Assembly: GCA_964483545.1 (NCBI GenBank)
Contig: CAZACC010000104.1
Location: forward strand, 1 to 7,124
Direction of reading: 5' to 3'
Length of the DNA stretch: 7,124 nt
From: JAAYYM01 sp964483545
GTDB taxonomy: Bacteria > Bacillota > Clostridia > Lachnospirales > Lachnospiraceae
Below, one piece after another: positions 1 to 4,893 of this stretch. Each line of letters starts with the position of its first letter. The first letter of the stretch is position 1. A program made the translations under genes and the position numbers. Below the pieces are notes generated by a model, which was not told the DNA's origin, searched no databases, and saw nothing but the letters and a program-made list of their open reading frames with translations.

Positions 1-34
1 ACGATTCAAGACAACGATTCAATGAATTTGGGAC

Positions 35-62
35 TTGAAATTTGCGATATTTATGGTATACT
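35..62 (+). promoter_or_regulatory. Promoter of tRNA-Pro
   Basis: A -35 box TTGAAA (35-40) and a -10 box TATACT (57-62) are separated by 16 nt, and TGG just before the -10 gives an extended -10. Transcription would start near 69, leaving a leader of about 41 nt before the tRNA. Bases 1-34 upstream hold no recognisable gene; they contain only a 9-base direct repeat (ACGATTCAA at 1-9 and 14-22). Confidence 0.7.
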
Positions 63-69
63 AGGAATG

Positions 70-97
70 TTCGTGATACCGCAATATGATTCACGAA
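70..97 (+). other. Stem-loop in the tRNA-Pro precursor leader
   Basis: TTCGTGA (70-76) is perfectly complementary to TCACGAA (91-97), giving a 7-bp stem with a 14-nt loop. It begins almost at the predicted transcription start and ends 12 nt before the mature tRNA 5' end. It could form in the precursor that RNase P trims. No function can be read from the sequence, and a 7-bp match could be chance. Confidence 0.35.
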
Positions 98-109
98 GAA
101 AACAACCCA

Positions 110-183
<74 letters not shown>

Positions 184-185
184 CT

Positions 186-224
186 AAAAAGCCCCATTGG
201 TTATAAAAACCAACGAGGCTTTTT
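186..224. terminator. Bidirectional terminator between tRNA-Pro and nhaC
   Basis: AAAAAGCC (186-193) pairs with GGCTTTTT (217-224), and inside it TTGGTT (197-202) pairs with AACCAA (208-213), with loop ATAAA and a small internal mismatch between the two helices. The T run at 220-224 serves the tRNA-Pro transcript. On the opposite strand the A run at 186-190 becomes the T run that ends the antiporter transcript, whose stop codon is 12 nt away. Confidence 0.85.
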
Positions 225-236
225 CATTATTTTTGT

Positions 237-1736
237 TTATGCTTCTTTTTTCTTTACCGTCGATCGAATGATCAATAGTGTTCCAATTAATAAAACAATA
301 CCTGTCAACATAGTAATCACTACATTCTCCGTCAGACCAGCAACAATATATCCGATAAAACAACATGCTGCAACTACCATAGCATAAGGAATTTGTGTTG
401 AAACATGATTTACATGATTACACTGAGCGCCTGCAGAAGCCATAATGGTTGTATCAGAAATCGGTGAAATATGATCTCCGCATACAGCACCTGCCAGGAT
501 AGCTGAGATAGAGATTACCAGAATCTTTGCATCAGCTGGGAAAACAGCGGTAATAATCGGAATCAGAATACCAAAGGTTCCCCATGAGGTTCCTGTTGCA
601 AAGGCAAGACCGGTTCCAATCAGAAATAGTATAGCTGGGAAGAAGGCATTAGGGAAAGAACTGTTGCTTAGAACATTTGAAACAAATACACCAGCCTGTA
701 GTCTGTCACTGCAGAAGCCGCCCAATGTCCATGCAAGAATCAGAATCAAAATAGCAGCAATCATAACACGAAAGCCCTGTGGAATTGCATCGGTAAAATC
801 TTTATATGACAGAACTTTACGTGGTATATAGAGTAAGAACATAAAGATTAAAGTAACAAAAGAACCCAAAACAAGACCAAGAGATGCATCACAGTTTGAA
901 AAAGCTTCAATAAAGCCCGTACCTTCAAAAAAACCGCCTGTATAGACCATAAAGACAATGCAGGAAGCAATCAAAAATACGATTGGCAGGACAAGATCAA
1001 ACACTCTTCCTTTATTAGAAACCTTGATGTCATCCATTTGTTCATATTCATTCTCACCACTGAATAAATCACCATTTTCTGCATTCTCTTCGTGTTTTTT
1101 CATAGATCCAAAGTCAAATCCCAGAATAGAAATAAATATAATCATGATAATTGTGAGCCATGCATAAAGATTGAAAGGTATGGTTTGTAAAAACAATGAA
1201 AAGCCATCGCCCTCCGTATATCCTGTAACAGCAGCAGCCCAGCTGGAAATAGGGGCTACAATACAGACAGGAGCTGCCGTTGCGTCAATTAAATAAGCCA
1301 GCTTTGATCTAGAAATCTTGTGCTTATCTGTAACTGGACGCATTACGCTGCCAACGGTTAAGCAGTTAAAGTAATCATCTACAAAGATTAGAACGCCAAG
1401 TCCCAATGTAGCGAGCATGGCACCACGTTTCGTCGTAATCTTTCCGTTAGCCCATTTTCCATAAGCAGCAGAGCCACCTGCCTTGGTCATCAGAGTGACG
1501 ATAATTCCCAGAAATACAAGGAAAATCAAAATACCTATGTTCCATGTGTCGGACAGCTTTTCCATCATCATTTCAAAGATGGCAATCAATGTTCCGATAG
1601 GGCTGAAATCAGCATACAATAATGCACCTGTAACAACACCAACAAACAATGAGATGTAAACCTCCTTTGTAATGAGTGCAAGTGTAATCGCAACAATCGG
1701 CGGCAAAAGCGCCCAAGCAGTGCCTATAAAATCCAT
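237..1736 (-). CDS. nhaC: Na+/H+ antiporter, NhaC family
   Basis: A 499-residue polytopic membrane protein of the NhaC family (Na_H_antiporter, COG1757). Members exchange cytoplasmic Na+, or in some cases organic solutes, for external H+ and serve pH and sodium homeostasis. Family hallmarks are visible: FVDDYFN (residues 118-124) followed by TVGSVMRPVTDK, ATGTSWGTF (380-388), GDHISPISDTT (420-430), and a His-rich turn HVNH (441-444) before the next helix. About a dozen hydrophobic segments are seen, plus one long acidic hydrophilic loop (roughly 212-240) between the two halves. The length is normal for the family. The start is supported by AAAGGAG 7 nt upstream (1744-1750). It is transcribed alone, divergently from tcdA, and ends at the hairpin shared with tRNA-Pro. 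The transported ion is inferred from the family: related members carry malate/lactate or amino acids, so specificity is open. Confidence 0.92.
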   Translation of the reverse strand: MDFIGTAWALLPPIVAITLALITKEVYISLFVGVVTGALLYADFSPIGTLIAIFEMMMEKLSDTWNIGILIFLVFLGIIVTLMTKAGGSAAYGKWANGKITTKRGAMLATLGLGVLIFVDDYFNCLTVGSVMRPVTDKHKISRSKLAYLIDATAAPVCIVAPISSWAAAVTGYTEGDGFSLFLQTIPFNLYAWLTIIMIIFISILGFDFGSMKKHEENAENGDLFSGENEYEQMDDIKVSNKGRVFDLVLPIVFLIASCIVFMVYTGGFFEGTGFIEAFSNCDASLGLVLGSFVTLIFMFLLYIPRKVLSYKDFTDAIPQGFRVMIAAILILILAWTLGGFCSDRLQAGVFVSNVLSNSSFPNAFFPAILFLIGTGLAFATGTSWGTFGILIPIITAVFPADAKILVISISAILAGAVCGDHISPISDTTIMASAGAQCNHVNHVSTQIPYAMVVAACCFIGYIVAGLTENVVITMLTGIVLLIGTLLIIRSTVKKKEA

Positions 1737-1818
1737 AATTCTTCTCCTTTACCTCATAAGATTGTGAAAACAACGTGAAAGAAGTATTCACTAATAATAA
1801 AATTACCATATAATTCAG

Positions 1819-1847
1819 TTTCGGTAAAGATATAAACATGATATACT
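1819..1847 (+). promoter_or_regulatory. Probable promoter of tcdA
   Basis: An extended -10 (TGA followed by TATACT, 1839-1847) lies 17 nt after a poor -35 (TTTCGG, 1819-1824). Transcription would start near 1854. It sits in the 158-nt divergent region between nhaC and tcdA. The opposite-strand promoter for nhaC should lie in the same region; the best I can find is TTTACC with an extended TGG-TAATTT at 17 nt spacing, which is weak. If this + promoter is right, an upstream in-frame ATG at 1838 cannot be the tcdA start. Confidence 0.45.
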
Positions 1848-1883
1848 TACATATAATCTATTTCGCAGAATATTATTATAAGC

Positions 1884-1888
1884 AGGGG
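1884..1888 (+). promoter_or_regulatory. Ribosome binding site that sets the tcdA start
   Basis: AGGGG lies 6 nt before the ATG at 1895. The in-frame ATG at 1838 has no comparable site and lies within the predicted promoter. Family members begin close to the residues that follow 1895, so the shorter start is preferred. Confidence 0.75.
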
Positions 1889-1894
1889 AATCAT

Positions 1895-2629
1895 ATGCAG
1901 TTACATTTCTCAAGAACAGAGCTTTTATTGGGAACAGAGGCCATGAAAAGGATACAGAATTCTAGAATAGCCATATTTGGAATCGGCGGAGTCGGCGGAT
2001 ATGCGGTTGAGGCGCTTGTACGCAGCGGAGTCGGAACACTGGATTTGTTTGATCCTGATATTATATGTGAGACCAATCTAAATCGTCAGATCATAGCTAC
2101 TCAAAAGACAATAGGACAATATAAGGTAGACGCTGCAAAAAATAGAATATTGGATATTAACCCAGAGGCAGTTGTAAATACATATCGTATGTTCTATATG
2201 CCGGAGATTGCAGATCAAGTCGATTTGTCAGTTTATGATTATATTTTGGATGCCATTGATACTGTTACAGGAAAGATAGAGATTGTTGTGAGAGCGTCTG
2301 CGACAGAAGTACCGGTTATTAGTTCCATGGGAGCCGGAAACAAGCTGGATGCATCAGCATTTGAGGTAGCAGACATTTATAAGACATCTGTATGTCCGTT
2401 AGCCAAGGTCATGCGCAGGGAACTAAAAGCTAGAGGAATTAAGAGTCTAAAGGTGGTATATTCTAGAGAATTACCTAGAAAACCTATTGGAGAATGTCAG
2501 GAAGAGGTTGTGGGACGAAGACAGATTCCAGCCAGCAATGCTTACGTACCAGCGACAGCAGGACTGATCATGGCAGGTGAAGTGATTCAGGATCTGAGTG
2601 GATTGCGTAATAAAAAATCGACCTCATGA
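1895..2629 (+). CDS. tcdA: tRNA threonylcarbamoyladenosine dehydratase TcdA
   Basis: A 244-residue member of the ThiF/MoeB/E1-like superfamily, most like TcdA (CsdL/YgdL). TcdA uses ATP to cyclise t6A at position 37 of tRNAs reading ANN codons into ct6A. Visible features are the nucleotide-binding GIGGVGG (residues 29-35), the FDPD acidic strand end (52-55), the NLNRQ motif (61-65), DAID (119-122) and the SVCPLAKVMRRELK segment (165-178), typical of the subfamily. The C-terminal YVPATAGLIMAGEVI helix (217-231) also matches the family. The extended N-terminus available from 1838 is hydrophobic and Tyr-rich, unlike the family, so it was not used. The gene stands alone and converges on tRNA-Lys(CTT), a plausible substrate of its own product. 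HesA/MoeB-type E1 proteins are the alternative, but they normally carry zinc-binding CxxC pairs, which are absent here. Confidence 0.9.
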   Translation: MQLHFSRTELLLGTEAMKRIQNSRIAIFGIGGVGGYAVEALVRSGVGTLDLFDPDIICETNLNRQIIATQKTIGQYKVDAAKNRILDINPEAVVNTYRMFYMPEIADQVDLSVYDYILDAIDTVTGKIEIVVRASATEVPVISSMGAGNKLDASAFEVADIYKTSVCPLAKVMRRELKARGIKSLKVVYSRELPRKPIGECQEEVVGRRQIPASNAYVPATAGLIMAGEVIQDLSGLRNKKSTS

Positions 2630-2646
2630 TTATCATAAGATCGATT
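2612..2646 (-). terminator. Terminator of tRNA-Lys, overlapping the tcdA 3' end
   Basis: Read on the - strand, AATCGA (from 2646) pairs with TCGATT (to 2616). An inner region of mixed Watson-Crick and G-T pairs and a short ATG/CAT helix lie between them, and a T run follows (2612-2617 as A on the + strand). The hairpin begins 4 nt beyond the tRNA 3' end. Part of it (2612-2629) lies in the last codons of tcdA. On the + strand no T run follows, so it is not an obvious terminator for tcdA. Confidence 0.65.
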
Positions 2647-2650
2647 CTGA

Positions 2651-2723
2651 TGCGCGATCAGGGGCTCGAACCCTGGACACCCTGATTAAGAGTCAGGTGC
2701 TCTACCAACTGAGCTAATCGCGC
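2651..2723 (-). tRNA. trnK: tRNA-Lys (anticodon CTT)
   Basis: A 73-nt cloverleaf folds cleanly on the - strand. The acceptor stem is GCGCGAT/ATCGCGC with discriminator A (position 2651). The D arm is GCTC-AGTTGGTA-GAGC. The anticodon stem CCTGA/TCAGG encloses the loop CTCTTAA, with anticodon CTT complementary to 2688-2690, reading AAG. The variable loop is GTGTC, and the T arm is CAGGG-TTCGAGC-CCCTG. Position 37 is A, as needed for t6A. The CCA end is not encoded (TCA follows the discriminator). It has its own promoter and terminator. Confidence 0.96.
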
Positions 2724-2751
2724 TTAACACCACTATTACAACGCAAAGACA

Positions 2752-2780
2752 ATTATAGTATATAGTTTTCAGAATTGCAA
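2752..2780 (-). promoter_or_regulatory. Promoter of tRNA-Lys
   Basis: On the - strand, TTGCAA (2780-2775) and a perfect TATAAT (2757-2752) are separated by 17 nt. Transcription would start about 20 nt upstream of the mature tRNA 5' end. Confidence 0.75.
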
Positions 2781-2854
2781 GCATTTTTTCATATATTTTA
2801 TCAGTCTATTTTATCCCTGAAATAAAGGAAGCGAAAACAGAGAGGATGTAAAAA

Positions 2855-3619
2855 ATGATATTTGATACACATGCCCATTATGATGATGAGGCATTTGATA
2901 AAGACAGAGATGAGCTCCTAGAAAATGTGCATGCCCATGGTATTGCATATATTATGAATGTTGGAGCTAATATAGAGAGCTGCCGCAGTACATTAAAACT
3001 CACAGAACAGTACCCTTTTATATATGGAGCAATGGGCGTTCATCCAAGTGATACCATAGAAATGAATGAAGAAAATATAGCTTGGATTGAGAGAAAATGT
3101 GGTTTAGAGAAGATCAAGGCAGTGGGTGAGATTGGATTGGATTATCATTACCCAGAACCATCAAAAGAGCATCAGAAAAAGTGGTTTGCAAGACAGCTGG
3201 ATGTTGCCAGAAGAGTAAAGCTTCCTGTTATTATTCATAGTAGAGAGGCAGCGCAGGATACACTGGATCTTATGAAGGCAGAAAAGGCTGGTGAGATAGG
3301 TGGAGTGATACACTGTTTTTCTTATGGTGTGGAGATGGCAAGAGAATATTTACAAATGGGCTACTATATCGGGATTGGTGGAGTCCTTACCTTCAGCAAT
3401 GCAAAAAAGCTGCGAGAGGTAGTTGCATATATACCGACTGACAGGATATTATTAGAGACAGATTGTCCCTATCTGGCGCCAGTACCATTTCGCGGAAAGA
3501 GAAACAGTTCCCTTTATATTCCGTATGTAGTTGAGGAAATAGCAAAGATAAAAGGAATCTCAAGAGATGAGGTAGAAGAGATTACTATGCGGAATGCAAA
3601 GGATATGTATCATATATAA
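2855..3619 (+). CDS. tatD: TatD family metal-dependent hydrolase
   Basis: A 254-residue TIM-barrel amidohydrolase-fold protein of the TatD/YabD family; studied members are metal-dependent DNases or exonucleases, though the physiological substrate is often unclear. All expected metal ligands can be seen: THAH (H6, H8), GEIGLDYH with E92, IIHSRE with H128, VIHCFS with H153 and LLETDCPYLAP with D203. The length matches the family, and the protein starts right at the first metal motif, as family members do. AGAGG lies 9 nt before the ATG. It is the first gene of an apparent operon with rsmA, which starts 22 nt after its stop. This is the common Firmicute order, but rnmV, often found between them, is absent. 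Its promoter is not clear. Confidence 0.93.
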   Translation: MIFDTHAHYDDEAFDKDRDELLENVHAHGIAYIMNVGANIESCRSTLKLTEQYPFIYGAMGVHPSDTIEMNEENIAWIERKCGLEKIKAVGEIGLDYHYPEPSKEHQKKWFARQLDVARRVKLPVIIHSREAAQDTLDLMKAEKAGEIGGVIHCFSYGVEMAREYLQMGYYIGIGGVLTFSNAKKLREVVAYIPTDRILLETDCPYLAPVPFRGKRNSSLYIPYVVEEIAKIKGISRDEVEEITMRNAKDMYHI

Positions 3620-3641
3620 AGAAGAAAGAGGAAACTCATAA

Positions 3642-4511
3642 ATGGGAACACTTGGAAATCCAAGGATAACAGCGGACATTATTCAAAAGTATCATTTTGC
3701 TTTTCAAAAGAAATACGGACAAAATTTTTTGATTGATACACATATTTTGGATAAGATCATAGATGCTGCTGATGTCAATAAAAATGATATGGTTATAGAA
3801 ATCGGACCTGGTATCGGAACAATGACACAGTATCTGTGTGAAAATGCACGTGAAGTGGTTACAATCGAAATTGATACAGCGTTAATTCCAATTTTGGAAG
3901 AGACATTAGGGGATTATGATAATGTTACGATCTTGAATCAGGATATTTTAAAGACGGATATTAACAAGATCGTACAGATACATAATAACGGAAAACCAGT
4001 CAAGATAGTGGCAAATTTGCCGTATTATATAACAACGCCCATCATTATGGGACTATTTGAGGATCATGTACCGATTGAAAGTATAACGGTTATGGTGCAA
4101 AAAGAAGTAGCAGACAGGATGCAGGTTGGACCAGGAACAAAGGACTATGGAGCATTGTCATTGGCAGTTCAATACTATGCAGAGCCGCAGATTATAGCGA
4201 ATGTTTCGTCAGGGTGCTTTATCCCGAGACCAAATGTTGGTTCATCAGTTATTCGACTTATGGTTCATAAAGAGAGGCCCGTCAAGGTTGATCACGAAAA
4301 ATTGATGTTTGATCTGATCAGAGCATCTTTCAACCAGAGAAGAAAAACTTTATTGAACAGTATTCATAATGCTACATATTTGCAAATATCAAAGGAAACC
4401 GTTCTGAAGGTAGTAAGAGAAATGAACCTGCCTGATACAGTAAGAGGAGAAGCATTAACATTATCTCAATTTGCTGAGTTTACCAACAGAATAATGGAGA
4501 ACCGATTATAA
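3642..4511 (+). CDS. rsmA: 16S rRNA (A1518/A1519) dimethyltransferase RsmA (KsgA)
   Basis: A 289-residue S-adenosylmethionine-dependent enzyme that dimethylates two adjacent adenosines near the 3' end of 16S rRNA late in 30S assembly; its loss gives kasugamycin resistance. Motifs in order: KKYGQNFLID (residues 23-32), the SAM-binding EIGPGIGT (53-60), the acidic TIEID (74-78), the catalytic NLPYYI (125-130), QKEVADRM (153-160), FIPRPNVGSSVIRL (193-206) and FNQRRKTLLNS (230-240), ending with an RGEAL-type helix (268-272). All the hallmark residues are present and the length is normal. GAGG lies 10 nt before the ATG. It is the second gene of the operon tatD-rsmA-small Cys-rich gene, with only 21 nt to the latter. 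Confidence 0.97.
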   Translation: MGTLGNPRITADIIQKYHFAFQKKYGQNFLIDTHILDKIIDAADVNKNDMVIEIGPGIGTMTQYLCENAREVVTIEIDTALIPILEETLGDYDNVTILNQDILKTDINKIVQIHNNGKPVKIVANLPYYITTPIIMGLFEDHVPIESITVMVQKEVADRMQVGPGTKDYGALSLAVQYYAEPQIIANVSSGCFIPRPNVGSSVIRLMVHKERPVKVDHEKLMFDLIRASFNQRRKTLLNSIHNATYLQISKETVLKVVREMNLPDTVRGEALTLSQFAEFTNRIMENRL

Positions 4512-4532
4512 GTACGAAACGGAGGGTTTGAT

Positions 4533-4781
4533 ATGGCTGAAAATACATTTTGCTTCTTAAAGGGTATTGTAGATTGTGAGTCTGGAAGAATTCAGGACTG
4601 CAATGTTAAGCAAGTCAGTAAATGTATGTTGGAGACAGAGACAGCAAAGAAAGGACATAAGCAAAAAAAAGAGGAAAAGATGTTTTGTTATCTAAAAGGA
4701 GTAGTAGACTGCACAAATGGCAGAATCCAAGATTGCAATGTAAAACATTTGAATGTATGTCCTTTAGAGGTGGAAAAATAA
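4533..4781 (+). CDS. Small Cys-rich protein with duplicated C-x7-C-x7-C-x7-C domain, unknown function
   Basis: An 82-residue protein that I do not recognise. It has two copies of a 29-residue domain (residues 6-34 and 51-79) joined by a Lys/Glu-rich linker. In each copy the four cysteines lie exactly eight residues apart (7, 15, 23, 31 and 52, 60, 68, 76), and each octad carries I, V or L at its sixth place. The copies share 20 of 29 residues, and 13 of those 20 use different synonymous codons, which points to an old duplication kept under selection and to real translation. There is no signal peptide or membrane segment, so it should be cytoplasmic. Metal binding or a compact repeat fold held by cysteines is conceivable but unproven. 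GGAGGG lies 6 nt before the ATG. It follows rsmA by 21 nt and ends at the operon terminator, so it is probably co-transcribed with tatD and rsmA. Confidence 0.85.
   Translation: MAENTFCFLKGIVDCESGRIQDCNVKQVSKCMLETETAKKGHKQKKEEKMFCYLKGVVDCTNGRIQDCNVKHLNVCPLEVEK
4671..4682 (+). promoter_or_regulatory. Possible internal ribosome binding site and start before the second Cys domain
   Basis: GAGG (4671-4674), preceded by eight A residues (4663-4670), lies 5 nt before an in-frame ATG (4680) at codon 50 of the Cys-rich gene. Initiation there would yield a 33-residue protein holding only the second domain. The same bases encode the K-K-E-E-K linker, so the site may be a relic of two once separate genes, or the match may follow from AAA/GAG/GAA codons alone. 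Confidence 0.4.
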
Positions 4782-4805
4782 GGTGTCAGATGACACTTTA
4801 TTTTT
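4774..4805 (+). terminator. Terminator of the tatD-rsmA-Cys-rich operon
   Basis: A nearly perfect 15-nt inverted repeat: the left arm (4774-4788, A-rich then GGTGTCA) pairs with the right arm (4791-4805, TGACAC then TTTATTTTT) with one G-T pair. The stop codon of the Cys-rich gene (4779-4781) lies in the left arm. The terminal T run is the end of the right arm. The A run on the left means it could also work on the opposite strand, but no gene converges on it here. Confidence 0.88.
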
Positions 4806-4832
4806 GACAAGACACTAGACCTATGGTACACT
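4804..4832 (+). promoter_or_regulatory. Strong promoter of the TPR/repeat protein gene
   Basis: A perfect -35 TTGACA (4804-4809), a 17-nt spacer, and TACACT (4827-4832) preceded by TGG form a consensus-like extended -10 promoter. The first two T residues of the -35 are the last two of the preceding terminator's T run. Transcription would start near 4839, giving a leader of about 55 nt. Confidence 0.82.
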
Positions 4833-4879
4833 AAATTAAATATGTGCAGATATTGTTGTTTCGCAGAATTATTTGTGAT

Positions 4880-4885
4880 GGGGAG
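4880..4885 (+). promoter_or_regulatory. Ribosome binding site supporting a TTG start
   Basis: GGGGAG lies 8 nt before TTG at 4894. An in-frame stop (TGA, 4876-4878) lies just upstream, so the start must be TTG 4894, the adjacent CTG 4891, or a later codon. The first in-frame ATG (4969, codon 26) lacks a comparable site and would cut into the first helix. Confidence 0.7.
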
Positions 4886-4893
4886 AAAGACTG

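Noticed and set aside
1768..1792. Repeated GTGAAA and an inverted GTGAA/TTCAC pair upstream of nhaC, as a possible operator
   Set aside because: The elements are only 5-6 bases long in AT-rich DNA and the nhaC promoter is not located, so there is no support for regulator binding.
1838..1894. Extended N-terminus of tcdA from ATG 1838
   Set aside because: The start overlaps the predicted promoter, lacks a ribosome binding site, and adds 19 residues unlike the family; ATG 1895 has AGGGG at 6 nt.
2775..2812. Promoter for tatD using the palindromic TTGCAA (2775-2780) as -35 shared with tRNA-Lys
   Set aside because: The only -10 candidates (TATCAG at 18 nt, or TATTTT at 2807-2812 with no -35) are poor. 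A promoter must lie here or upstream, but it cannot be assigned.
1861..4869. An 11-base match (TTTCGCAGAAT) in the leaders of tcdA (1861-1871) and of the TPR-like gene (4859-4869)
   Set aside because: Several repeated 11-mers are expected by chance in 7 kb, and the distances from the two promoters differ. It was not kept as a shared regulatory site.
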